DNA of 64,000 bases. It comes from Stagonosporopsis chrysanthemi (lineage: Eukaryota > Ascomycota > Dothideomycetes > Pleosporales > Didymellaceae). Positions 30,861-43,400 of this stretch are shown here, piece after piece (the stretch's first letter is position 1; each line of letters begins with the position of its first letter). Under the pieces are notes generated by a model, which made no database searches, was not told the origin of the DNA, and was given only the letters and a program-made list of their open reading frames with translations. The position numbers and the translations under genes are program-made. The stretch spans positions 62,001 to 126,000 of the forward strand of contig JAFISE010000051.1 in the NCBI GenBank assembly GCA_022560025.1, given 5' to 3'.

Positions 30861-33239
30861 ATGGCCGCAAGCACCGCCGACGGCAGCGGCAGCGGCAGCG
30901 GCAACGGCAGCGGCAGCGGCAGCAGACAGCTGGAGCTCGACGACATGGCCGACAGGAAGCCCAGCCTGCCCGTCGAGGAGGACGTGATGCAGCTGGCGCG
31001 CCTGGGCGAGATTGGCGCCATGCAGAAGCTGTTCGACAGCGGCAAGTGTGACGCAACCTACACGGACGAGCAGGGCATCACGCCGCTGCACGTATGTCTC
31101 TCCCCTCCTCGGTGCACTCCCGCAGCTGACCCCGCCGCCAGTGGGCCGCCATCAACAACCACTATGCGCTCTGCCACTTCCTCATCCAGGCCGGCGCGCC
31201 CATCAACGCCAAAGGCGGCGACGCCGTCGCGACCCCCGTCCTGTGGGCCGCGAAGCGCTGCAACTACTACATTGTGGACCTGCTGCTCGAGCACGGCGCC
31301 GACCCGCTGCTCACCGACGACCAGGGCTTCAACCTGCTGCACTCGGCCACCCTCGACGGCAACGTCTACCAGCTGGTCCTGCTGCTGCACCAGGACATGC
31401 CCGTCGACATCCCCGACTCGCAGTCGCACACCCCGCTCATGTGGGCCGCATACAAGGGCTATCCCTCCTGTGTCGACCTGTTCCTGCGCTGGGGCGCCAA
31501 CGTCTATGCCACCGACGACCAGGGCTTCACCGCGCTGCACTGGGCCCTGGTCAAGGGCAGCCAGGGCAGCATACAGAAGCTGCTCGAGTACGGCGCAGAC
31601 CGCTTCGCCAAGAACAACGACGGCAAGACGCCCGCCGTTACCGCCGAGGAGATGAACACGTCGAGGCAGTGGCGCCGCGCCTTGAGCGAGGCGGGCTACA
31701 AGTCGGACGGGAGTCCCAAAGAGTTCCCTGTTCCTGGAGTCAAGGACACCAAGTGGTTTCTGTCCAGGTTCATCTTCTTCTGGCCGTTTGCCATTCTGCT
31801 CCTTGCACTGTGGTTGGTCAGCTACTACCCGGTGTTTGTCGGTGTGCCGCTGGCGTTGATCTCGAGTTATGCTATGCAAATGGTTGCCCAGAAGCTGTTG
31901 CAGTGGGGGCCTTCGAACATGCGGAACATACACCATAGTGTGAGTTTGTGTGACATGCATGATTGCACTGACATTGACGCTGACTGTCTACAGCCTTTCC
32001 TGGCCGGCATTTTCGCGGCGACTCTGTTCTGGGTCGGAGTACGATATATCACGACAGTGCTACCAGGTAATGCCTACATCTCAGCCGCAGCACTCAACTC
32101 CCTAACGCTCTCAGGCACGTTACGAACCTCATTCTTCACCAACATCATCTTTGCGACGTGCTTCGGACTCACGGCCTACTTCTATTTCTTCACCATGTCG
32201 TCTGACCCAGGCTATGTGCCCAAGTCGGCGAGCAGGAACGCCTCCAAAGCCATTATTGACGAGTTGATGGAAGTACGACAGTTCGACGAACATCACTTTT
32301 GTGTAAATTGCATGGTCAGGAAGCCCTTGCGCAGCAAGCATTGCAAGCGTTGCGAGCGTTGTGTTGCGAAGAGTGACCAGTGAGTGTATCCGAGGAAAGG
32401 CAAGCATCATGGCTGACACAAACAGCCACTGCCCTTGGGTGAACAACTGCGTGGCCAACAACAACCACCGTCATTTCGTTCTCTACGTCCTATTCATGGA
32501 ATTCGGTATTCTCGCCTGGCTGCGCCTGGCCTGGAACTACATCGACAACCTCCCCAAGCCCAAAGATGATGACTGCAACGTGCTCTCGGACGATCTCTGC
32601 GAAATACTCAACAAAGACCCTTTCACTATCGTTCTCTCCATTTGGGCGGCGTTCCAGCTCACATGGGTCAGCATGCTTCTCTGCGTGCAGCTTCTACAGA
32701 TTGCGCGCAATCTCACCACATACGAGTCGATGCGCGGACACCTTCATTCTGACACGGCCGCCGATGCTGTCACGTCTTTCGTCACGACTGGCGACACTTC
32801 CCAGGACGTTGCTGGAGGAGCCGCTGGTACAGGCCCGGCGGGCAACGCCCCCACCAATGGCTTCGGCTCGGGTCAGGACACAGGCGATGCCCCCAAACGC
32901 CCGCAGCCAAAGCACTCGCTATGGGAGCAGTGGAAGAGGCTGCTCGGTCTGGATACTTTCGTGGCCATTGCGTTTCACGGGTCGAACGCGAATCAACCGC
33001 GCGCCCGTCGGCAGCGTCGTGGCAATCCTTTCTCACGAGGCATTCTCACGAACTGCAAAGACTTCTGGTGCGATGGCGCGCCGGTGTTTGGGCAGAGAGA
33101 AGGTGGTTTTGCAAAGCTTGGAGGTGAGAGGGTCGACTACACGAGACTGTATGATGTGGACGACATCCCTAAGATGAGGTACGCGCGTGGAGGTGGAAGT
33201 GAGAGGTATGAAAGCGTGGAGACTGAGGAGCAAGTCTGA
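30861..33239 (+). CDS. AKR1: ankyrin-repeat DHHC palmitoyltransferase AKR1
   Basis: Five exons (30861-31091, 31142-31939, 31994-32066, 32115-32379, 32426-33239; introns of 46-54 bp), 726 aa. Akr1 attaches palmitate to cysteines of cytosolic-side proteins such as casein kinases at Golgi/endosome membranes. After a Gly-Ser tract ([14 protein letters not shown], about residues 8-21) come roughly six ankyrin repeats (for example [29 protein letters not shown]), two pairs of membrane helices and the Cys-rich HFCVNC...[19 protein letters not shown] block. The active-site DHHC-PW is at 455-460; its first His codon is split by intron 4, which confirms that splice. The last exon carries a helix pair and a variable tail. 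Length is normal for the family. Confidence 0.93.
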
Positions 33240-33575
33240 TGCGTGACGGGTGTGTCGAATACAACGCGTTGCAACAACACACCGCTCAACCTGCTCCCAT
33301 CGTGATATTGAGACATCGTTCGGCGCTTGTTCAATTGCCGACAGCCGCCGCCTGCGCACCACGTTATTTCCGATGCCGAGGGTCCCGCGAAAACTACCCG
33401 CGCGCAACGGCCACGCGCAACGCTAGACGTTCCGAACCTTGGTTGCTGGCACATGCCTGACATTTGACCACTTCCATAGTCGTTTCTTTCACTGCGTGAT
33501 ACCCTGCGCGCGTGCTTCTTTACCTTGGCTTTGCGATGATATAGCAGACCCCTACGGACCCTGCGAAACTCGGAC
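33240..33575. other. spacer between AKR1 and AFG1
   Basis: 336 bases on the same strand as its neighbours; probable AFG1 promoter. Minus-strand frames here are shadows. Confidence 0.5.
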
Positions 33576-35461
33576 ATGACATCATCCGAGGCCCTGCGCG
33601 GGCTAAGAACCCTCTCGCGCACAGCTGCGCCGCGGCGAATACTGGCCAGCAGACCGAGTGCTGGCGCGTTCCCAAGAAGGACGATATGCACGGATTGTGC
33701 CAGGAGCTTGGGGAGTCGAGGAAGTGCTCGGGCTGGGCGTGCTGGCACAATAGTAGCTTTCGAGCGAGTTAGACGGCAAACAGCAGTGCTGGGCGCAAGA
33801 GGATACGCACAGGTGGCGCAGGAGTGTACGTGGGATGGAATGCTTGCGACGAGGGGGTGCTGATTGGGACAGACTCGCCGGATCCAGAGAGAACCCATGG
33901 ACCCATCGCCGAGTATGATGCTCGTGTCGACTCGGGGCGGTTGAGGGACGATGAACACCAGAGAAGTACTGTAGACACTCAGGCAGACAACGTGTGGTCT
34001 ATTGACGGGATCAGACATCATCAAGAACCTCCAAGACCTCCATGAAATGCTCGCAGGCTACGAACAGCCGCCCGTCCAGCAGCCCACCATCGAATCCTTG
34101 CAGCCCCCCAAAAAGTCCTTCTTCTCCTTCCTCTCGTCTGCCGAACCCAAGGCAACCCTCCCGCCGATCCCCGAATCGCTACCAAAGGGCATGTACATGT
34201 ACGGCGACGTCGGCTCCGGCAAGACCATGATGATGGACCTGTTCTACGACACGCTCCCCCCAAACATCACCCGCAAAACGCGCATCCACTTCCACGCCTT
34301 CATGCAGTCAGTCCACAAAGACCTGCACAAGATGAAAATGGCCCACGGCAACGACATTGACGCCATCCCCTACGTCGCCGCCAACATCGCCGAGCGCTCC
34401 TCGGTCCTCTGCTTCGACGAATTCCAATGCACCGACGTCGCCGACGCCATGATCCTCCGGCGCCTGATGGAAGCCCTGATGTCGCACGGCACCGTCATCG
34501 TGACCACCAGCAACCGACACCCAGACGACCTGTACAAGAACGGCATCCAGCGCGAAAGCTTCATCCCGTGCATCAACCTGCTCAAGCGGCGCCTCACCGT
34601 GCTGAACCTCGACAGCCAAACAGACTACCGCAAGATCCCCCGCCCGCCCAGCGGCGTCTACCACCACCCGCTCGACGCCAGCGCCTCGACCCATGCAGAC
34701 CGCTGGTTCCGCTTCCTCGGCGACTTCGACCACGATCCCCCGCACGCCGCGACCCATCAGGTGTGGGGCCGCGATATCACGGTGCCCAAGGCCAGCGGCA
34801 AGTGCGCGTGGTTCAGCTTCAATGAGCTCATTGGGCGCGCGACGGGCGCGGCGGATTATCTGGAGCTGACCAAGGAGTATGAGGCGTTTATTGTCACTGA
34901 TGTGCCGGGGATGAACCATAAGAGCCGTGATTTGGCGAGGCGCTTCATCACGTTTATTGATGCGTTGTATGAGAGTAGAGTATGTTTTCCCCCGTCCTAC
35001 ATACCTCCCCCCCCCCCCCCCATCCTGCCCCCCGCCCCCCCCCCCCCCCCCCCCTTCTGTGCACCCTGCTAACCCCCCCCCCCCCTTTCCAGGCCAAACT
35101 CGTCCTCACCACCGCCGTCCCTCTAACGCAACTCTTCCTCTCCGCGTCCGAAATGAGCGACGCCATCGCCTCCTCACACGCCTCCTCCTCCCCCTCCACC
35201 ACCACCGACACCGAGAACCTCGACGACGCCATGCGCTCGCTCATGGACGATCTGGGCATGAACATGGCGATGCTGAAGAACAGCAGCATCTTCTCCGGCG
35301 ACGAGGAGCGGTTTGCGTTTGCGCGCGCGCTGTCGAGGCTCAGCGAGATGGGCAGCCAGGAGTGGGTGGATCGCGGGCTGGGGCTGGAGAAGAGGGGGGG
35401 CAAGGGAGAGCGGGACGGGTGGCAGAAGGTACGGAGTCATTGGCGGGAGGATTTCATGTGA
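33576..35461 (+). CDS. AFG1: AFG1-family mitochondrial ATPase
   Basis: Four exons (33576-33825, 33873-33965, 34015-34979, 35093-35461), 558 aa. Afg1/LACE1 proteins are AAA-like ATPases of the mitochondrial inner membrane that help turnover of respiratory subunits. The N-terminus is Arg/Ser/Ala-rich without acids, a mitochondrial targeting sequence. Then come GPIAEYDARVDSGRLRDDEHQ, NIIKNLQDLHEML, Walker A GDVGSGKT (178-185), FHAFMQSVHKDLHK, Walker B LCFDEFQCTDVADA (Asp249, Glu250), TSNRHPDDLYKNGIQRESF and DALYES-RAKLVL across intron 3. Exons 1-3 join through two canonical introns (GTACGT and GTACTG donors). Intron 3 (113 bp) is unusually long and nearly all C, and a long G run starts 26 bases after the stop codon. 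Confidence 0.93.
34980..35092 (+). repeat. poly-C runs filling AFG1 intron 3
   Basis: C runs of 15 (35007-35021), 6, 20 (35035-35054) and 13 bases (35073-35085) fill the intron. The donor GTATGT, a CTGCTAAC branch site and the CAG acceptor remain readable. Exact lengths may be unreliable in any sequence read. Confidence 0.7.
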
Positions 35462-35486
35462 GTGGTTTTGGTTTCGTTGGTTGGCT

Positions 35487-35541
35487 GGGGGGGGGGGGGG
35501 GGGGGGGGGGGGTTGGGGGGGGGGGGGGGGGGGGGTGGGGG
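35487..35541 (+). repeat. poly-G tract after the AFG1 stop codon
   Basis: G runs of 26 (35487-35512), 21 (35515-35535) and 5 bases, broken only by TT and T. A C run of 15 follows at 35581-35595. The tract could form G-quadruplexes or pair with the C runs of intron 3. Confidence 0.7.
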
Positions 35542-36123
35542 CAATCCGCGTTCTCGAGACTACTAGAGCTGCTATGCCAACCCCCCCCCCCCCCCGAACA
35601 ACTGCTGGATTTAGAAACTCCACGTTACGCTTACGTTTACATTCTCCAACTACCTAGTCATCGCTGAACGACCTAACCGAGAGAGCGTTCGCCGCCATCT
35701 CACCAATCCCTTATTATGTTTTTTCTGACGGACCCCCTCCTTGCTTTTCCTCCGTCCGATCAAATCGACCCATCATCGCGCCCTTTTCCGCTCTCTGTTC
35801 ATCCCTTCCCCCACCCCACCCCACCCGTACGGCACCAAAAAACCTCAGATCGCAGTCTACGCGACAAGTAAGGAAGGGTTTGCATCAGTGCTCACCTCCA
35901 CACATCTATCTGCACACGCTCCTCACGAGGTTCCAAGCACGGAATCTGTACTCTTCTCCCGCTCGTCCGTCTTCCCCTTGACTAGTCCTGCGTTAACGAA
36001 GTCGGAGGTTTAGGATAAAGTTTGCAGCGTGTGGTTCGTGGAGATACGCAGATTTCAGATGGCGTTTTGCGGTGCTTGGTTGACAATGAATAGTACGGGA
36101 ACCACGTTTCTGAGGTCTGGACG
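35542..36123. other. AFG1 3' flank and spacer
   Basis: Apart from the C run at 35581-35595 no feature is supported. A plus frame at 35741-36013 is Ser/Pro/Thr-rich with no domain and is not called. Confidence 0.4.
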
Positions 36124-36456
36124 TCAGACCTCTCCGGCGACAAAGACCAACTCAGCCTCGACATGTTTAGGAGTTGGAGACCATCTGGCGCTCAGGGCGG
36201 ACCCGGCGCCGGCGCTATCGGTAATCAGTGCCGGAACATGGTGGGTCTGGACCCGCAAGAGAATGTCCTGAATGGCCTTGTTAGGTGGGTTGAGGAAGGT
36301 GTTGCTCCAGATATAATCACTGGTACTGCGTGCAACGATATTACGGCGGGGAGTGGGGTGAACTTCCAGCGAAGGCATTGCAGGTGATCGTATCAAAATG
36401 CTCACAAGGGGTCTGGAGATCGCAAGGACCCAGATAGCTGGAAGGGCGTCTTGCAT
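36124..36456 (-). CDS. uncertain small ORF, 110 aa
   Basis: An open minus frame with fairly balanced codon use. The N-terminus MQDALPAIWVLAISRPLVSI is hydrophobic and could be a weak signal or anchor. The rest includes SNTFLNPPNKAIQDILLRVQ and a short acidic end, with no cysteines and no known domain. It may be part of a spliced gene or chance; I keep it only because the 36.0-36.8 kb stretch holds nothing better. Confidence 0.22.
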   Translation of the reverse strand: MQDALPAIWVLAISRPLVSILIRSPAMPSLEVHPTPRRNIVARSTSDYIWSNTFLNPPNKAIQDILLRVQTHHVPALITDSAGAGSALSARWSPTPKHVEAELVFVAGEV

Positions 36457-36815
36457 GCTTGATATGGTGGAGTTCTGGTCTCTATCAACCTATAGGTCTA
36501 CATAATGGTAAACAATGCAAGTAACTGGTGGGGTGTATGCGCGCTGAAAACAGGACATCAAGAAGACAGCGAAAAATGCTGAGTATCAATGATAGGAAAT
36601 GACTGGACGGAGCTCAACACACAAGTGATGTGCCAAAATGCGCGTCAGCTGTTGGCCTAATGAAACATTCTCGATCCCCCATACGATTCAGTCGTCTGCT
36701 CCAGCTTCGTTATTTCGGACATGACGCTGGCACCGTGATCGAGACTGGTGGACGGTGTGGAGATGAGCGGCGATGCGCTGGGAGGCCCAGACGGTCCTCA
36801 GAAGAAACTCCCGAC

Positions 36816-38779
36816 CTACTTGTCCTTCTCCTCTGGTGGTGGAAGCTTCCGACCTGACCACTCCATGTCTAGGCACGTAAACGCCGTATGGATCTTCATG
36901 ATCGAGTGGCGATACGTGAAGAGTGGATAAGCTGGGAACACAAAGTACAGAAGGAAGTCCATTGGGTGCGCCCACCACCATGCTGCGGTCTTCACCAACT
37001 TGGTCAGCTGCATGAAGTAAAGCAGACCAAGGAGCAACAGCCAGGGATAAGATGACTCGGCATAGACGGTGGTCTGGGCAAACGTGTAGAGTGCGAGAGT
37101 GTCCCAGACCAAGGCAGCGTTGTACATCTAAGGGAAATAGGTCGTCCATACCGTGACGGACCATTTCCACCAGATATCGCGGTCGATGAACAGCGCGATC
37201 GGGTTCTGGCGGAAGGTGGAACGAGACCAGCGCTAACATTGTGAAGGGAAGAACTTGAAGCCAGTGGGATATGCACCCAAGACTGTTGTCATCGTGGCCT
37301 CCTTCTGACACTGTACCTTAGTCTCCCAGCCATTCTTCAGCACCCAGCGAGTGATGAAATTGTCGTCATCTGGCTGTACAGGACCGCAACCTAGCACGAA
37401 CTCGTTGGTGAAGGCGTGCTGAAACTCGTCAGTCAGGATTTCCTTGCGGATCAGACAGGAGCAGCCGGAGACGCAGAAGACACCACCGTCGGCAGCGTTG
37501 GTCGACTGGATCTCGAAGTTGCGACTGATGAGGTACAAACCGCCCATGTTGTTCCAGAAGCGTGCGTACCAACGAAGCCAGAAATTATATAACACCTTTG
37601 GAAAGATTCACAACGGGTGCAGGGAGGTTTTTGACCCACTTGCGAGTACCAACGAGGCCGACCTTGGGGTCATTGAAGGCAGCGAGAGCTTCAATCAGCC
37701 AAGCAGGAGACCACTCTGCAGTATCGTCAGCAGATGCAACGATTGGTGTGTCGGAATAGGTCAGCCCAGCAACAATCTGCTGGCGCTTGCTAGACAAGCC
37801 GACATCGATGATCTCGATCTTGGACGCAACTGCTGTGGAACCAAGGTGGTAGCGCTGCTGGTAAGCAGTAGTACCTGCCTCGTACTTTGGGAGAAACGAC
37901 ACAAGGAAATTCTCAACGTCTTTGGCAGCGGAATTTGTGTTTGTTGAAAACACAACTCGAGCCGGTGCGTTGGTCAGGATGGAAGCGACCAGGTCTTCGA
38001 AGAAGGCGTTACCAGCGGGACCCACGGTTGGAAGTAAAACCGTGCAATCTTTTGGCTTCATCCTATCGTTACCAGTTGGATGAATTGGCTTGTAACGAAA
38101 GAAGAAGAAAAGCTGTGTGATGGTTCGCCAGTACCGGAAGATCACCAGGGCGATGATCCAAACGTCAGCGCCGTTTTCTGCAAGATCAGCGTAAACACAA
38201 GTACCGTATAATGCCAGAGAAGGAATGACATGGCCCAGCATGCCTAGAGTCTTGAAGAGGGAAAGTGACTTGGACTTGCAGCGGTAGTCAAACATGAGAA
38301 ATCCTACCCATGCACATGATAGGACAACGCTGAATGCCGCAGCCTTGGTAGGTCAGATGTACGAGATTCCACACAGCACGACAAAGGTCATGTACACGGC
38401 CGCCAACATGGCTGGCATGTTCATGTCGAAGGAGAATGAGGTGAAGCCGCTCAGCAGCTTTATGGTCGGGTTTGGTAGGAGGAGTTGCTTCTGGTATGCT
38501 GGTTGTGCTGGTTGTTGGATCAAATGGCTGATGGGAGTAAAGCTGATATAGAAACAGGATCCACATGCACAATGTCCTCTGACCAGGCTCGATTGCTTTC
38601 ACTACGGGGGGCAGCTGTGAAGGAATGTGTGTGAAAACCAGATCTCGCTGCAGATTCTCAGTCGATGCTGTAGCTGGGTGGTCTCTCTGGTGCAGCGTGG
38701 ACGCGCTCATTATGCTAATGGGGGATGCCATTTCAATTGCCAGTGAAGCGTACGCTATCCAGAGGGTCCAGTACGACAT
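36816..38779 (-). pseudogene. broken CPS1-like polysaccharide synthase (GT2)
   Basis: Read on the minus strand from ATG 38779, successive pieces match fungal CPS1/hyaluronan-synthase-like GT2 membrane enzymes: N-terminal helices, KPKDCTVLLPTVGPAGN, the Asp motif VASADDTAEWSP, NAADGGVFCVSG, CQKEATMTTVLG, the QxxRW region and the C-terminal helices. Lesions: a frameshift near 38480, TGA at 38353-38355, a frameshift near 37580, TAG at 37233-37235 and TAG at 37128-37130. The 37233 stop lies inside QxxRW (Q-C-stop-R-W), the acceptor/product-binding signature. The 37128 stop stands where relatives have Trp (TGG to TAG). Between lesions the protein remains well conserved, so loss is probably recent. 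An intron could hide the TGA at 38353 but not the others. A TATA-like CTATATACTT lies about 60 bases upstream of the ATG. Confidence 0.82.
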
Positions 38780-40431
38780 TGTGAATGTCGGAGCCGTGAA
38801 GTGAACGATGACAAGATCCGCGAAGGAGTCCAGTGAAAAGTATATAGACAGTGGTGAAATGGGTGTATATAGGGTTGTAGGTACACTGTGCATGTGTTGT
38901 GGAGCAAGAAACGATGTCGAAACATGGACACAATATATAGGAAGTGTTTCATTGTCTAGACAGTGCCTGCCGTTTGTACACCCAGGTAGGTACGTTTGCC
39001 AGTTTGGTGCACAAAGCGGCTTCCTGAAAGCACGAGCGTAGTTGGCCACATGGTTTGACTATGCAAGCTATCCAGCCAGGCGAACGCAATTTACAAAGTA
39101 GGAACAATTTAAAGTGTAGCACCTGGTTAAGTTATAACATAACACATTTGACAGGGCATTCTTGGCACATTTGTCTACACCGCGCAATCGTATCTCTTTT
39201 ACTTGCTTCCAAGTTCAAATCCCACTCGCCATACCGATGGACTGATCGTCGTTCTGGACTGATCGTCGTGAGGGCATAAAAACCTGATGTTTCGAGACAA
39301 TGCTCACCAAAGGCCGCTTCATGATCGAGTGGCCACTACCCAAAAACGAGTAAGAGCTGGATTGTTCTGCAGTGTGAAGATGTTATAGTAAGCTAGCGTG
39401 GTCTGTCTGGAAGCCTCTACACGTGCTGTCCACGTGATTCTTCAGTCAAAAGTTGCCAGAGTCGTTTATCAATCCCTAGGTACGTCTCCCAAGCTTTGTC
39501 GAGTCTTTTCTGTGATTAGGCAGATGTGGATGACAGCGCGCGACGTGTACCTCTGCAAATCGCGTGATTCTGTTGGTAGGGACTGCCCCTGGGATGTAAG
39601 TCGTCTACAGTAATCGGGGGGTCAGTGCACGCCTCGGCTCAGTGCACGAAAATCGACCTTCTGCACCACTCAAAAATGAGGTTGTAGAGCCACACACAAT
39701 AGCTCTCAAACAGGACGCGATGCACTTTTGCTCCGTGTCTTTTGCATCAACAACGCCAACATGTCATCAGCCATGTGTTGCGAATCCTTTACCGACAAGT
39801 TTCTGTTTCCACAAGGTCCGGAATTCTGGAGGCTGGGGAGATTCGTCGGTCAGCTTTGCCAAGCCACGCTACCTGGTATGCGCGTTCTTCTCACTTCCTG
39901 GGAGCAGGTTTTTCACAGCACCCCTTAGAGCGTTCTCATCATAGAGGAAGAGTCAAGCGCCTGGTATCCCAGAGGAGCATGGCAAGCGCTTGTATGCAGT
40001 GCCGGCAGCATGGCAACGCGAGAGCCCAATGGCAACCAGTGCCCAATGTTTCAAACGTGTGCACCAACAAGAGCACAGCAGCGCTCTGGTAGCACGGCCA
40101 GCTGTGGATCTGCTGCGGAGGACCAAATTAGGTATGAGTTGTCGCGCGGTCCCAGCCACGCGCCAGGCCGCCTGGTACCTATAAGTAAGCTTAGCGAGTG
40201 TTGTCCCAGCAACGCCCGCAGCGTCAACAGCATTCAGCCCCACGATCCGCAGCGTCCGACAGCTCATGCCGCCCTAAGACCGCAGCCCCATCCATTTCGA
40301 GACTCATCCATACCCAATTTTTGAGCGCATTCCATCGTTACCCAAAGCATAGCAGGGGACAGTCGTTGTAGTGCTGCGTTTGTTCTCGCGTTGTCTTTTC
40401 TACAGCGTGCACAGCGGCGCGCGTCGCAAGG
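38780..40431. other. promoter region of the chitin synthase and spacer
   Basis: 1.65 kb between the divergent synthase relic and the chitin synthase. CAGTGCACG occurs twice within 25 bases (about 39626-39652), and CACGTGATTC and GCGTGATTC occur near 39433 and 39561. No ORF with a domain. A T-loop-like TTCAAATC near 39211 has no matching stem, so it is not a tRNA. Confidence 0.4.
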
Positions 40432-43400
40432 ATGGACCGGTCCCGTACACCGGATGGCGGCCGCTATCAACGGCCACCTGCATACGACGAGGACGAGCTA
40501 TTGCCGTCGATGCAAGGGAGCGCGACAATGCGCTTGTTGACAAACGTTGAGGACAGCTACCAGTGAGTGCCTTTTGTTCTGTTGTGTCTCTTTTGACTTT
40601 CCATTTTCATTGTCAACCTTGTACATTCCGTCTCGTCACTGCGGAATTGACGTCTCATTCCCTTTCAGAAGACGCTCGTTCGACGACGCTTCAGATTTCA
40701 TGTCCGGCGCGAACAGCAACGCAGGCGCGCTGGGCGAGAAGATGACACCGTCCGAGGTGGGCAAGACAAAGGCCGCCGAGGCAGACATTGTCGACTTCCT
40801 GCGCGAGGCCGGCAATGCGCTGAACGCGACACCTTCGCAGGCGGCGCCGTCGCAGCCCATGCCGCGCCGCAAGACGCTCCAGACGCGCCTGAGCGACTCC
40901 ATCTACGCGTCCAAACCGAAGCTCGTCCCACATGACCATGGCTTACCAATGCAACCCCTCCGCAGACCAACAGAGCCTCTCTCGCACGTATACCATCCCA
41001 CTGCCTCGAGTGTTTCGGACCTGTCGCGCACGCAGTCAGTGCTGGATACGGCGCCCAACATGCCACCGCCGCTGAATGGGTCGTCACCACCGTACCAGCC
41101 TTACCGCAGGCCGATGTCGTCCGACCGCTCCTACTCGCCCACACGTACTTCTTTCGACTATGCGCGACCCCCCGCATCGACACAATACGAGCCCGAGACC
41201 ATCGACGGCAGCCCAAGGCCAGGGAGTCCAACGCGGCCGGGCAGTCCTAGGCGGCCACTGCCTCCCCAGCCACTGCCTCCCCAGCCACTATTTTCTGGTG
41301 GTGCGCAGCCAATGACGCGCGAAAGAGAGATGGGAGGAGATGTGGGCGACATGACCGCAATTCCCATTGATGACGACCCATTCGACGACGATAAGACGTA
41401 CAATCGGCGCCCCGACTTCGATCCACGAGGCTCCTACATGTCCGACGACACATACACAGAAGGAGGTTACACCAACATTGATGGGAAGGACGAGCATTAT
41501 GGACCTGCGCCCTCCGGTGCAATGCCACGACGAGGAGCACGAGAGGCTGTTATGACAAAAAAAGAGGTTCGTCTGATCAACGGCGAGCTGATTCTAGAGT
41601 GCAAGATCCCCACCATTCTGTACAGTTTCCTGCCACGAAGAGACGACATCGAGTTCACACACATGCGCTACACGGCGGTGACCTGTGATCCAGACGACTT
41701 TGTGGATCGAGGGTACAAGCTCCGTCAGAATATCGGCTCCCAGCGCGAAACGGAGCTGTTTATTTGTATCACCATGTACAACGAGAACGAGATCGACTTC
41801 ACCCGGACAATGCATGGTGTCATGCAGAATATCAGCCACTTCTGCTCTCGTATGAAGTCGAGGACATGGGGAAAGGACGGATGGCAAAAGATTGTCGTGT
41901 GCATCATTTCTGACGGACGAAGCAAAGTACATCCACGCACACTGGACGCCATTGCTGCTATGGGGTGCTTCCAAGAGGGTATCGCGAAGAATCACGTCAA
42001 CCAGCGCGAAGTCACGGCCCACGTATACGAGTACACGACACAGGTCTCGCTAGATTCAGACCTGAAGTTCAAGGGCGCTGAGAAGGGTATCGTACCATGC
42101 CAGATGATCTTCTGCTTGAAAGAGGCCAACTCGAAGAAGCTCAACTCGCATCGTTGGTTCTTCAACGCCTTTGGCCGTGCTTTGAACCCCAACATTTGCA
42201 TTCTTCTCGATGTGGGAACCAAACCAGGACCGAAAGCTCTGTATCATCTCTGGAAAGCATTCGATACCGATTCGTCAGTGGCTGGTGCTGCTGGTGAGAT
42301 CAAGGCTGGCAAAGGCAAGGCTTGGCTGGGGCTTCTCAACCCACTCGTTGCGTCGCAGAATTTCGAGTACAAGATGTCCAACATCCTAGACAAGCCGCTT
42401 GAGTCAGTTTTCGGATACATTACCGTCCTGCCCGGTGCGCTGTCAGCGTACCGTTACCACGCCCTGCAGAATGACCACACTGGACACGGCCCACTGAGCC
42501 AATATTTCAAAGGAGAGACATTACACGGTCAAGATGCGGATGTGTTTACAGCAAATATGTATCTTGCTGAGGATCGTATTCTGTGCTGGGAGCTGGTTGC
42601 GAAGCGGAGTGAGCAGTGGGTCTTGAAGTACGTCAAGGCGGCGACAGGTGAGACTGATGTGCCTGGTAAGCAAAGCCTTCTATCTGCACATCGGAACATC
42701 ACTGACATGTACAGATTCCGTTCCTGAGTTCATCTCACAGCGTCGACGTTGGCTCAACGGCGCTTTCTTTGCCGCTGTCTACTCGCTACTCCACTTCAAG
42801 CAAGTCTGGTCGACAGACCACACCGTTTGGCGCAAAATCCTCCTCCATATTGAATTCGTCTACCAGTTCGTGCAACTCATGTTCACGTTCTTCTCGCTCG
42901 CCAACTTCTATCTCACTTTTTACTTCGTTGCTGGTTCTCTTGCCGACCCGGAGATGGATCCTTTCGGCCACAGCATTGGCAAAGTCATATTTTACATCCT
43001 CCGCTACACCTGTACGCTACTCATCTGCATGCAGTTCATCCTTTCCATGGGAAATCGTCCCCAGGGTGCCAAAAAGATGTTCTTGTGGAGTATGATTGGC
43101 TACGGTGTCATCATGGCGTACACAACATTCGCGTCAATCTATATCGTCGTCTATCAGCTCAAAAACAACGACGCCCCGAAAACGATTGGAAACAACACCT
43201 TTACCAACCTCATTGTCTCGACTGCGACAACTGTCGGTCTCTACTTCCTCATGTCCTTCTTGTACCTCGATCCCTGGCACATGTTCACCTCGTCCGCGCA
43301 ATACTTCGCTCTGTTGCCAAGCTATATTGCAACCTTGCAAGTGTACGCCTTCTGCAACACCCACGACATCACATGGGGCACTAAAGGCGACAATGTGGCC

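Noticed and set aside
31058..31960. Minus-strand open frame of 300 codons
   Set aside because: Antisense shadow of the GC-rich ankyrin exon of AKR1; Val/Gly/Arg-rich with no motif.
33137..34024. Minus-strand open frame of 295 codons
   Set aside because: Covers the AKR1 3' end and AFG1 exons 1-2 in antisense; no domain and no plausible start context.
34308..34919. Minus-strand open frame of 203 codons
   Set aside because: Antisense of the AFG1 ATPase exon; Val/Ala/Asp pattern typical of a shadow.
39190..39230. tRNA-like T-loop TTCAAATC
   Set aside because: The flanking bases do not form a T stem, and no acceptor stem or anticodon arm can be found around it.
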